From Marsupella aquatica (lineage: Eukaryota > Marchantiophyta), in contig OZ316895.1 of NCBI GenBank assembly GCA_973895155.1, positions 2,232,001 through 2,296,000 on the forward strand: 64,000 bases of DNA, in the 5' to 3' direction. The stretch's first letter is position 1. The number at the start of each line of letters is the position of its first letter. The notes beneath the pieces were generated by a model, which worked only from the letters and a program-made list of their open reading frames with translations, was not told where the DNA came from and did no database searches. Below are positions 1 to 11,345 of the stretch, in pieces. A program made the translations under genes and the position numbers.

Positions 1-540
1 TATTTGTGGCTTACAACAACAGGAGAACTTTGTCTACATGAATCCCCCATTCAACCAAATGGGAATCTCCCCCTCTTTCCCCATCTGACAGCCCAAACGT
101 AAAGAATGCTCCAAAGTTGCTCACATCTGGCCACGAACTAAATTTTGATTCTCGAAAGCCAGAGCATTAATGAAGCCGGCAAGAAATGAAGCATAGTTAA
201 CTCTCTCTAAGTGCACGCTCTTGGGAAGATAATACAACATGCACTAAACCAGTGTTGCATTCCTTGATAAGCGCTCCCCCCTCAAAAGTACACTTAACGA
301 TAAGTGGAGCTTGATTCAGATTGCTTTGTAGAACCTAGAGCCCCTCCGTAGTGAGTAGTCACCCTGGTACTTCATATCCCTGCCCTAATTCTGTGCCCAC
401 CTTCTTTAAGTGCATTATATACTCTACTAAGAATGGGCATGCATTTATATATTTCAGGATTTTGTGCATTTACCGATAAGAGCATAAAGACACTTATCAA
501 GGGTAAGCATTTATAAAGTTGTCATTTAGCAAAATGAGTA
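1..540. other. intergenic, no gene seen
   Basis: AT-rich sequence with no convincing coding signal on either strand. Its right end runs into the decayed repeat array that starts near 540. Confidence 0.5.
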
Positions 541-1690
541 TAGCCCAGAGCGCGCTTAGAAAAAACACTTATCCAGTGTAAAAAAAGGGAAGAACAGGAT
601 GACCTGCACTAATCGAGGGTAAGCGCTTATGGAGTGTGCGGTTAGAGAGAGCCGACTGTATTCATGTAGCACTGTGTGCACTTAGAAAAAGTGTTGATCT
701 CGTGTTAAAAAAAAGGAAGAACAGGATGACCTGCATTAATAAAGTGTAAATGCTTATGGAGTGTGCTTATCCCTCGTAAAAAAGAAAGAAGGGAGAACTA
801 GATGGCCTGTACTAATCAAGGGCAAGTGCTTATGGAGTGGGCGCTTAGAGAGAGCCGACTATAGGCATCTAACCTCGTGTGCGCTTAGAAAAAGCACTTA
901 TCCAGTGTACAAAAAAGGGAAGAACAGCACCAGGGTTACCTTCTTTGACCTACGATTATTCCTCTTTGCGTTGTTCCGGCTTAGGCAAGTCTGTTGGCTA
1001 AGTGGGGAGATTGCAACACAACACAGTTCAGTCGCAGCAGACCTCGATGTAGTGGCGGCATTTGTACAGAGTGTTTTTGGTGACCAGCAGGGTATGGTTT
1101 TGGCCATCTTTGGGACAGGTTCTAGGATGTCTCCAGTTTTGTGCTGCCAAGGATCCATCCAATTCGAATATGCACATTTGCGATTCCTTTGGTCACATTA
1201 GGATTTTCGTCTACAGGGCAATCTGTCCCCCCCATTTTTCCGCCTCCCTCTTCCCAGGCGGTTTGGACTGTGTTGCTCTTTCTCCTTCCTCTATGGGTGT
1301 GCTCCCCCTCTCAGCCCCCTTAATTCTGTTTTGCTTCTGCTGCCTCCCCCCTTCAGGCCATTTGTATTGTTTTGGTTCCTGGGAATAAAGGTTCGTGGGC
1401 TCAGTCTCGTTCTCAAGAAAAAAGAAGAAAAAAAAAAGGAAAAAAGAAGAAAAAGAAATGAAGAAGGGAAGAACAGGATGACCTGCACTATTCAAGGGTA
1501 AGCCACCTATGGAGTGTGAGCTTAGAGAGAGCCAACTATATTCATGTAGTCCTCTGTGCGCTTAGAAAAAGAGCTTATCCCTTGTTTAAAAAAAAGGAAG
1601 AACAAAATGACCTGCACTAATCGAGGGTAAGCCGCTGATGGAGTGTGCACCTAGAGAGAGCCGACTGTATTCATGTGGAGCACAAAAGGC
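540..1690. repeat. decayed minisatellite array, interrupted by a LINE
   Basis: Several diverged copies of one unit follow each other. Recurring pieces are GAAGAACAGGATGACCTGCA, TAATCGAGGGTAAGC, TTATGGAGTGTGC, TTAGAGAGAGCCGACT and CTTAGAAAAAGCACTTATCC, each copy ending in a short A-run. Copies are visible near 585-705, 715-785, 790-915 and 1465-1690, so the period is roughly 70-130 bp with deletions. The array is split by a retroposon insertion at 928-1463. It has no coding potential; short open frames here arise from the repeat. Confidence 0.75.
928..1463 (+). mobile_element. 5'-truncated LINE/retroposon with A-rich tail and 13-bp TSD
   Basis: The insertion is flanked by the direct repeat AAGGGAAGAACAG (915-927 and 1464-1476). 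It ends in a purine, A-rich tail (about 1418-1463) that follows an AATAAA at 1385. Its 3' part (about 1255-1345: GGTTTGGACTGTG, then GTGCTCCCCCTCTCAGCCCCCTTAATT and a pyrimidine-rich stretch) resembles the 3' end of the minus-strand element at 44037-45647, so both appear to be one LINE family. Only 536 bp remain, and no reverse transcriptase coding sequence is left. Because the target repeat unit itself contains GGGAAGAACAGGATGACC, the TSD matches the host array, as expected of a true insertion. Confidence 0.7.
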
Positions 1691-2788
1691 CAAAAGCCGT
1701 CTCCTCCTGTATCAAACTACGAAAAGCTCGTTGACCTGCATGTTCAATCATGGTCTAGTACTCTACTGAGGAAATGGGTGGAGAATTCCGAGGTGCGAAG
1801 CACAGGAGTGGAGGAGCACGAGAGATTAGAGAGAATATTGTGAGAACTGAGAAGGAAGATACCGGTCATCGGCTTTGGACTGACTAGTGACTACTACCTT
1901 GCCTTGGGAACATATGTAGAGCAACCGTCGATTCCAATGTCACGCAGGCTGCAGAAGCAATTTAAATATTTAATGCTCAATCAGTATAGTTCGCCGCATC
2001 AGCCCGGTGGACACGTTGAAGTGTTGAACTACCTTGCGCCGCCACTCTCGGTCCTCGCTTGGCATATTCATGAATTCGACTATTCGAGTATCTCTTCAGT
2101 ATTTTTGAAATTGTGTCTCTGAACATAGCCGTGAGCTTTTTTTGGCACATAACAACTAACCTCTGGAACGTTGTGTTCCAGCCACTCAACAGAATTTGTT
2201 TGGAGGGTTTTTGCTGTGTTGCCCATTCTCGTGCCGGTGAATTGTGCATCTTCGAATCATTCAACGTTCCAGACTGCAACAGAGGTTGAGGGAGGGGCAG
2301 AGTGCACATCCACTATCCCAGAGCGAGGTTCTGCCGGATCTGATGCTGCACCCAGTAATTAGTGGCGGAGTGGTTGCGATGCAGACGGTTGATGAATTTT
2401 ACAAAGCTGACGAAATTGTGTCTTCAGGAAAGGGAGCGTGTCTTCATTTAGGGGCGACGATGAAGATATTACTGTCACAAGGAGTTACTCTAGAAATTGA
2501 TTGATTTACGAGTAGTTTCCATGCGTGGATCCTATATCGCCGCATTCTCCTCTGCACTCCCACCTAGTTTCCTCTGCTAGGTTTGGTACGTTGTTTCATA
2601 GCTTCCCTGGCTCCATCTTCATGCCCTTGAAAGCCGGGTTGAAGCTCTTGACAGATTCATGTGTATTCAGTTGTTCTTCGTCGTTCTGTTTGCGATCATG
2701 GACCAAGGTACCACTAGTTGAATTCATTGCAGGCGGCGTTTCGTCTCCGACACGACTCGGACTCGAAGTCAGAGCAAGGTGATCGAAA
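1691..2788. other. upstream region of the repeat-rich gene
   Basis: No gene was recognised here. A possible 5'-UTR exon lies just before the next gene: CATTGCAG at about 2727-2734 is an acceptor-like sequence, followed by about 55 nt leading to the ATG at 2789. The remainder probably holds the promoter and 5' UTR, but I see no clear TATA element. Confidence 0.3.
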
Positions 2789-5700
2789 ATGCCAGGCCAG
2801 GCTCTTCTGAAAGCTACTCTTCTGAAGGAAACGTATGTGCCGCTCGTCGACTTGAATGGACCCGAGAAGAATCATGATGTGGTACGCGTCCTACCGAGCC
2901 GTCTCAGTCTTATGGAGAGACGGTTTTTGGACCAAATAGCGCCCAAGGTTTTTCCAGTCAGGGAACAGTTCAATGAGCTACGACAAGCTGGTCGGCTCCA
3001 AAAAGCTGGATTCCAGGTTCAGGACGTGATCCAGGTCTATGAAAGGCTTCTTGCTACTAGTGCTACGAAATCCAAAGGATTCTCTACGATTGCACCTGCA
3101 CATGAGCATTTCAAATTCTCCCCAGTCGAGCTGCACCAGCTGGTCTTCACGCCAAAACAAAACGCAGATGACGTAAATTTCGATCGATCAGCACAGCCGG
3201 CCCCTAAGTCTCCATCGAAGTTTTCCCCTGAAGACACTCTGAAGAATTACAGGAATGCGATTTTCGAGAACGTGATAGTCCAACTCGAAGAAAAATGGCA
3301 AGAATCATCTGTGGATGACACGGAGCAGACTAGCGGATTTCAGGATGCAGAGAGTACTCAACGAGAGCTTGGGCACACTCCTCTAAGAACAGAAGGAACG
3401 GATGAAGAGCGGTGTGCTCAGGAAGAAGATCATGACATGTCCACAAGCGCGCGGTTGTCCAAAGGTAAAGACCGCGACTGAAATCCATCCCCACAGTTTC
3501 ATGATAGTAGTTTGCTTGAAATATCTTTCAAAATTCCTGTAGCGAGGCGATCGCCGGAGGTGGTTATCAGTGCAGTACTGACAACTGCATCTTGTCGATG
3601 TTACTCCGGATGATATTCGAAATCACCTTCAATCACAGTTTCGAGTGGTAGCAGGGCTGCGATTTCTACAGCATCCACGCCAACCACAGGAAGCAGAGCA
3701 GGAAGCCCAACAATCGGCAGTCCCGACACCAAGTTGGTCGAATCTGTTGCAGCTTCGGTGATTTGGCCTACCGTGGACGACAACGGAGGGAAAGCAAATG
3801 TTACAAAGCAATCGGGAGAGACCGCCAACGGAGAATTGTTGTGTGAAAGCAGCAACACTTTCCTGTCATTTCGGGCGTACGAGAGCAGAAATTCGTTGAG
3901 AAACTTACTTGATAGTCCGGATCCAGTGATCGGTCCAAATGGAAGCCAACTTTTCCCCCAAGCTTTCGTCTCTCCAAGAAACAGCATAGACGAAGACGAT
4001 GAGGTGAAAGGGGAGCGATCACTTATGTCAATTTTGAAGCGCACTAGATTGGTTAGTGATGTTCTGGGCCACGCTACGCAGAAGAACGGAAATCATACTG
4101 ATGGGCGTGATCAGCAGTTCACCGATGGAGAGAAGTCGGGATCAGGTAGGGCCAGAGTTGGGACCAGACAAGTCTCGCCCAGCAGGTTGTCCCCGTCTAA
4201 CTCGTCGACCAATTCTCATGGCGAATCTCCAAAATTCTCAAAAACTTCTGGGAAAATCCAATCAATGAAGGAGCGGACAGTGCTTCCTGGCGCCAAACAA
4301 GACTTCTCGGACGGCAGAAGGGTCATCGTTGAGAATTCTTCTGCTACTTTTCACGACGACAGTCAGTACCGGTCATATGGAAGCCCGACTAGAAGATCTT
4401 CACCATCATTTTTAAAAAGCCTATCAATGAAGGAGAGTGAAGAGGCCGACCAAGACTTCAATTCCAGCAGGAGAGCCGGAGTCCGGAACAATACTCAGTA
4501 CTCGCCTGGAAGGGCTTCGCCAACGTTTTTACGATACTCGCCCACGAGATCTCAAGGTGACAGCCAACACCGTTCGCCTGGACGAGCTTCCTCATCGTTT
4601 TTACGAAACTCGCCCACCAGATCTCAAGGTGACAGTCAGCACCGTTCGCCTGGAAGAGCTTCTCCAACGTTTTCACGAAACTCGCCCACGAGATCTCAAG
4701 GTGACAATCAGCACCATTCCCCTGGACGAGATTCTCCAACGTTTTCACGAAACTCGCCCACGAGATCTCAAGGTGACAATCAGCACCATTCCCCTGGACG
4801 AGATTCTCCAACGTTTTCACGAAACTCGCCCACGAGATCTCAAGGTGACAATCAGCACCATTCCCCTGGAAGAGCTTCTCCAACGACTTTACGAAACTCG
4901 CCCGCGAGATCTCATGGTGATATTCAGCACCGTTCGCCTGCAAGGGCTTCCCCAACGTTTTTACGAAGCCTATCGATGAATGAAAGCACCGTCTTCGCTG
5001 CTCAGGCCAAACGAGACTTTTCGAGCAGGATCGCCGGTCCTGGGGTTCTGAGCTCGTCCAACAAATCTCAGGGCGGCAGTCAGCTTCGGCCGCTTGAAAG
5101 AATTTCCAAATTCTTTGCGAGAAGTCAATCGATGAAGGAAAGAACAGTTTCTACTGCTGTGAAGCAAGACTTCTCTGCTACATCTGCTGCCGGTAGTCAC
5201 GGGTCGCTGGAAAGATCAGCCAAGCCAAGCTCAGCAAGCGAACCGATAGAGACGATTCAGGGAATTCTTGGGAGGAGCTCGTCACGGACCATACGGCTTC
5301 AACAAGTCCTGGATTCAGCTCCGGGTGAAAAGCCACAACAGTCAACACCGATCGAGGAAAACGATGCGGGGCCTACTGTGATGCGCTCCCCAAATCGCCC
5401 GAGATTACGTACTTTAATTGATGACGCTCGAGATCGGGAGGTCGAACGAGAGTTCGAAAAAGAACGAGAAATCGAAGAATTGTTCTTGAAGAGTAGTGCA
5501 GATTGTGGTATTTCTGGGACGTTGAGAAGGATGGTCGGGTATCGCAAGGGCCGGTTTAAGATAAAGATGGTCTCCTCTTCCAGGCGAGATGGTATAGCTT
5601 TGATCAACAAATCCACGCAGGTAAAACTTTCTCCCATGTTTCCTTCCTTCTTCCCTCGATATGTTCAAATATCAAATGCAAATCTCCACACAAATCGTAA

Positions 5701-6346
5701 TAGACGTCAGTTGAGGACTTTCAGCGTTAAAGCTTTAAATGATCGACTCGATTTTCCGATGTCAACTTACAAAATTACCGGCATACGACAGGTGGGAACA
5801 CGCACGACGATGGACTCTCCCAAACGATCCGTGGCCAAAAGGGGGACAACGATCAAGCGAAAGACGGGTAGATCTCCGCGGTCCTCTCCCAAGCGAACGA
5901 TGATGTCTCCGAAGCGGAAAGCAGATCGAGGAAGACACACCCGAAAAACAGTCAAACCAGTGGCGCCGAAGGCCGTGGACGAAACCAAGCACCGCAGATC
6001 GCCAAATCGTTCGCTTTCTAATGAATTCAGTCTGCCGACAGAAGCATCAGCCAACAAGAATCATTCGGTAGGCTGGATTCTTGGAGGACGCCCCGGCAGC
6101 GAAGTCGCAATTGCTACTGCTGCAACACTCGCTCTCAATTCAGACGGATTCACAGATATGGATTGTTCAGCTGGTCGCAACAACACAGGTGAGGCAAATC
6201 ACCCAATCTCCTTACCATTTGATAACTGGATCTCAAATTCCTTACCCTGTGCAATAAACTTAGGAAGACCAAATATCTCCTGGCATGCACAAATACCAGA
6301 CATGGAATCCAGCAAAATCGGTTCAGCTGAGTCGTTCCAATTGTAG
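2789..6346 (+). CDS. Ser/Arg/Pro-rich repeat protein of unknown function
   Basis: I do not recognise the family. The ATG at 2789 opens a 230-codon frame. A donor at 3465 (AAAG|GTAAAG) and an acceptor at 3638 (CAATCACAG|TTTCG) would remove a 174-nt intron and join it in frame to a long second exon. A second in-frame intron is likely at 5621-5791 (CAG|GTAAAA to CGACAG|GTGGG, 171 nt). A donor-like AACACAG|GTGAGG at 6188 suggests the true 3' end lies in later exons I cannot place; read straight on, the frame stops at 6346. The protein is basic and low in hydrophobic residues. It carries six and a half tandem 24-residue repeats (4502-4975), four spaced SMKE/SMNE motifs, and a C-terminal block rich in SPKR/SPNR (5810-6010), which suggests phosphorylation or nucleic-acid or microtubule binding. 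That is inference only. The last 43 nt lie inside dispersed repeat copy A. Confidence 0.55.
4502..4975 (+). repeat. 72-bp in-frame tandem repeat (24 residues x about 6.5)
   Basis: The unit reads SPGRASPTFLRNSPTRSQGD followed by xQHR/H. Copies start at 4502 and recur every 72 bp up to about 4934, and the last, partial copy runs into SLSMNE. Copies 4 and 5 are nearly identical at nucleotide level, pointing to recent duplication; the first and last have diverged. Because the period is divisible by three, several other frames on both strands also stay open here. Confidence 0.9.
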
Positions 6347-7300
6347 AGAGGTCCGAACTAAACTAATTGGCACATCTTACAAAGTCGAGAAAGTCCGGAT
6401 TCCCTGGGTTTTCGCTTATAAGTGCACTCGACAAGATTCTGATTCATTGGAATTCGGAAGACAGAGTAACGAGGAATTCTCTGATTCTTTGATCATATTG
6501 TAAAATTCATAGTGGACATCATACGCTAGCCTGACGACATTACGTGTGACTGTCTGGCAGGAATGGAACAACTCCATCCTGCTCTGGGCCATCGTCAGAT
6601 GCGTTCCCGCTCGAATTCGAGCCGATTCCAACGTGAGCATGTGGCGAGACAAGAAGTAATGGTGCAGAGCCAGATCGTTGTGGCTTGACACCAGAATGAA
6701 CGTCATCCCCAACCGCTAACTATTTGCAGTTTTACGGTTCATGGCCGTCAGATCTGTCACAGAGATCCATTCTCTCACATTGAATGATGCCAAATGCCTA
6801 GTTCAAAGTATTCATGATTCATATGTAGATTGGGCAGCCGGGAAATTCCCCTGATACTTGCATCAACAAAACTACCGTACCAATGATATGAATCTTGATG
6901 CCTATGGGACCACAAAAGAGTTCAATGTCATTCTTAGTTGGCATGCTTGGATTCCAGAGATTTCATCCTGGTATCGATGTCAACAACAAGCCACATTTTG
7001 CATAGTCCAGAAATGGGGGGCAGACCAGAGCAAGTGAAGTCAGTTGTGGTGGGATCTCAAAAGTGTAACCCCTTTCCCCCACGTGAGAGGTATGTTAGAA
7101 TACCATTACAAAACACGTCAGAGTAGGCCATGATGAGCACGGGTGAAGAATTTGGCACGGTAGGTAACTGAAGAAGACCAGCTCCCTTCTGGGGAGGCAA
7201 CCAGGAAAAGAGAATTTTTTCACTCTTCTTACAGATCACAGGTGTATATTTGAGACGTAAGGAAATAGCAGAACTACCTTTGCTGGCATTAAGGCCCAAC
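6304..7300. repeat. dispersed repeat, copy A (paired with 10099-11345)
   Basis: Starting at GGAATCCAGCAAAATC, this copy is colinear with copy B for about 1 kb. Shared blocks include GTTCAGCTGAG, GAGGTCCGAACTAAACTA, AAGTCGAGAAAGTCCGGATT, GCTCGAATTCGAGCCGATTC, AACCAGATCGTTGTGGC-like and CCATGATGAGCA. Identity falls toward the right, where copy B has an internal tandem expansion. I see no terminal inverted repeats, LTRs or poly(A) tail. It may be a decayed transposon that has picked up host exons. Confidence 0.75.
6416..6706 (-). pseudogene. open exon-like fragment carried by repeat copy A
   Basis: Read on the minus strand, 6706 to 6416 encodes about 97 residues with natural-looking composition: HNDLALHHYFLSRHMLTLES near the start, then MAQSRMELFHSCQTVTRNVV, then AYDVHYEFYNMIKESEN. 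Copy B (10551-10320) carries the same segment with substitutions and a one-base insertion (TGTCTGGGCAGG against TGTCTGGCAGG), which breaks the frame. I cannot name the family. It may be a captured exon of a cellular gene or part of the element's own protein. Whether it is expressed is unknown. Confidence 0.35.
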
Positions 7301-8783
7301 TCGCCCTCAATCAGTGCCTTCTTACGATTGGGATGGGATTACGATACATCTGCAATCCAATATGTTCTGTCTGTTTCCCTGAATCTATGACGGCTTACGA
7401 GAAAAGGATTCCCATTGACTCTTGTGCCCAGCATATGGATTTCAAAAACATTTTGTACCATCGAGGACGGAGACTCCAAGTTTTACGCAGCAGTTCGCTT
7501 GGACGTTGTGAATGGAGCTTTCTATTTGGCTTACGTTTGTAGCATATTTGAAAATGTAGAATAGTAGTTTGTGAGAATCTGCGATCGATTGAATGTTGAA
7601 GTGAACGATTTCAATTATATGGGAGTTTTGTGCGAATTATTCACATTTGGTCCCTTCAATTGATGGGATTCTTTCAGACAATCATGTTCCCATCGATAAA
7701 TAATTGTAATCTGCGATCGATGCAATTACTGCAGTGTGAATAATCGATGTCTTTAAGATGAAAAGCCTTCCTTTCAGACGTCTCGTTCCCATTCGTTGAC
7801 TGCCTGGAGCATAATTGGAGTAAGGCTGATTTCCTCAAAGAGCACTACTACAAAATATTGTGGGAGCACATCGGAAAATCAACACAAACTGCGCTCCAGC
7901 CAACAAGGATTTCACATTCTGTTGGCGCGAACTGATTAGAACAGGCTCGACTGCATACTTCACAGATCATATTACCAGCACATGTGTGTGCACGAAATGA
8001 ACAATGCCAAAGTAATAAAAGCTCCTAGCTGAACCACTCCGTCGATCAGGGCTTAGCTGCTTTCATCTGCTCGATCCATGTAAAGTCGATTGGACTTTGG
8101 CGACAGTAGGATATAGAGAAACAGAGGCAGCTCCTACTGACGACACAATCATAGCCAGAGTCCTCCAAATGGGAGATGTTTACGTGAGTTCAGGTTCACG
8201 ACTTCCCCGGGAAGACAGTACCACTACGGTTTAGATTTCTCTGGTTGAAGCAGGTCGCGACCCCGTAAAAACTGGTGGTGAGGGATGTGCAGAAAACTCT
8301 CCTTCATACATATCGCAAGATAACTGAAGTTCAGGACCAAATTTATCACGACCCTTCACATGCTAGTTAGGTCTTAGTAGTGGGCAGCCCGGCCTTGTCC
8401 ATGACTCTTGCGCAACATGGAGGATTTTGATTTGAGTTTGAAAGTCAGATGTGACGGCACGTACAGATGTTCACGATTGTCTAACGGGTTCCATTTTGTG
8501 AGCAAAAGAACTAGAGGTCATCATTGCATTCTCATAAATACCGGTATGTTCCGGTCCACCCTCCTTTGCACCAGGCAGCAGCGTCAATCCACAGGCTACG
8601 GGATGGCCAAGTGGGGGCAGTCGTCCGATGTAATTGAAGATTGTTCACATCAACAATCAGATCTCCCGTCTGATTTTGCAAAGCTGTGAAGGAGTTCCAA
8701 ATGGAGAATATAAAGCACGCTATGTTGAAGGACTACTACTCTCGTCCTTAGACATAGATCCAAATCCAGAAACAGGGTCCTGC
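7301..8783. other. intergenic, downstream of eL43
   Basis: No coding region is supported. The right end should contain the 3' UTR of the minus-strand eL43 gene. Short open frames at 7333-7542 and 8408-8689 have no recognisable content. Confidence 0.4.
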
Positions 8784-9634
<851 letters not shown>

Positions 9635-10098
9635 TGTAGAAAAAAGATCGAGAGAGGTGGAATCGGCGGCAGCGTCCCTGCGCGAGTCACGTCCGTCCTG
9701 CTTCTTCGAGGTCGTGAACAAGTTGCCGCGCAGCAGATCAATGTGGCGGATATGGAGAAGATGCTGAAGGAGAACGAGATTTTGCAGGTTAATTTGCTAC
9801 TGCTCTCACGCAGGGAGCAGGCTCCTCAGCGATCGAAAGAAAGAAGGAGAGCTCGAACCCTGAATGTATAATCATTGGGACACACAGAGAGAGAAGTCAC
9901 GGATCGCCGTCTATTCTGATCCCCAACCCTAGCATCGAGGGCTACGAAGGAACCCCGTGGACAGCCCTGAGGACACATCCCGAAGGAACCGATCGCCGTC
10001 CATTCCCGTCCCCGTTTCTTAACATCAAGGGCCACGATGTGACCCCATGGGGATGACTGGAGGGCACTGGGCCCTGTCCATTTTGTATTTGTCAACAA
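9635..10098. other. eL43 upstream region with a plus-strand exon-like frame
   Basis: This should contain the eL43 promoter. On the plus strand about 9660-9790 is open and reads REQVAAQQINVADMEKMLKE, then NEILQ, ending at CAG|GTTAAT, a donor-like site. The helix vaguely recalls the start of the SS18/GIF (SSXT) domain, but no following exon was found. It could be the first exon of a divergent gene cut off by repeat copy B, or chance. Confidence 0.25.
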
Positions 10099-11345
10099 GG
10101 AATCCAGCAAAATCAGTTCAGCTGAGTGGTTCCCATTAGAGAGGTCCGAACTAAACTATTTGGCACATCTTTTTTTTGCCTCGAAAAACCCAAATGAATT
10201 GGCACATTGCAAAGTCGAGAAAGTCCGGATTCCCTGGTTTTTCGGTTCTAAGTGCACGAGACAAGTTTCTGATTCATTGGAATTTGGACGACAGAGAGCA
10301 AAAGCAAGAATAACGAGGAATTCTCTGATTCTTTGATCATATTGTAATATTCATGGTGGGCATCATACGCTAGCATAATGACATGACGTGTGACTGTCTG
10401 GGCAGGAATGGAACAACTCCATCCTACTCTGGGCCATCGTCAGCTGCGTTCGAGCTCGAATTCGAGCCGATTCCAACGTGAGCATGTGGCAAGACAAGAA
10501 GGAATGGTGCAGGGCCAGATCGTTGTGGCCTGACACTAGAACCGGCGTCATCCCCAGGCGCTAACTATTTGCAGTTTTACGGTTCATCACCGTCAGATCT
10601 GTCACAGAGTTCCATTCTGTCACATTGAATGAAGCCAAATGCCTAGAGCATTTCTGGATGGAATTCCGAATCAAGTTATTCATGTATGGATTGGACAGTC
10701 AGAACTACTGTACCAGTGATATCAATCTTGATGCCTACGGGACCCGCAAAAGATTTCAATGTCTTTCTTACTTGGCATGCTTGGATTCCAGAGATTTCAT
10801 CCTGGTATCAATGTCCACCAACAAGCTACACTTTGCATAGGCCCACAATTGGGGGACAGACCAGAGCAAGTGAAGTCAGTTGTGGTGGGATCTCAAAACT
10901 GGAACCCCTATCCCAGGGCGAGGTACGTTAGAATCTATTATTAAATTCCTCAGAGCAGGCCATGATGAGCATGGGTGAAGGATTTGGCACAGTAGGTAGC
11001 TGGAGAGGGGGAAAAGAAGATTTGTTCATTCCTCTTATGACCAGAGTGAAATTATCAAAAGTATGTCAAATTATTCAGAGTAAATCATGATGAGCAAGGT
11101 GAAGGATTGGGAAGGTAGCTGAGGAGGATGCTTAAACGAAGATTTTTTCAGTCTTGTTATAACCAGATCCCTTTCTGGGTAGGGAACTGAGGAGGAGGGA
11201 GAAAATGAGACTTGTCTATGCTTCTTGTAACCAGATCCTTTTTGGGTCACAGGCAGGTTGTATTGAGATGTAAACCTCGTTGATACAAGAAAAACCTCTC
11301 AGCTCCCAATTTTGTCAAGTAATAGAACTTCTTTTGCTGGCATCA
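10099..11345. repeat. dispersed repeat, copy B
   Basis: This copy is colinear with copy A from GGAATCCAGCAAAATC onward. It has an extra 37 bp or so near 10165-10205, a frameshift in the exon-like segment (10551-10320 minus), and a right part (10950-11270) in which a unit containing CATGATGAGCA, GGTGAAGGATT, GGTAGCTG and TAACCAGATCC is repeated two to three times. Both copies have the same orientation and flank eL43, so unequal exchange between them could delete or duplicate that gene. Confidence 0.75.

Noticed and set aside
2120-2790. Short plus-strand frames before the repeat-rich gene as exons
   Set aside because: No splice sites join them in phase, and their composition looks random.
4437-4979. 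Two further open frames (180 codons plus, 165 codons minus) over the 72-bp repeats
   Set aside because: The repeat period is divisible by three, so any stop-free frame in one unit stays open in all. Only one frame continues beyond the array.
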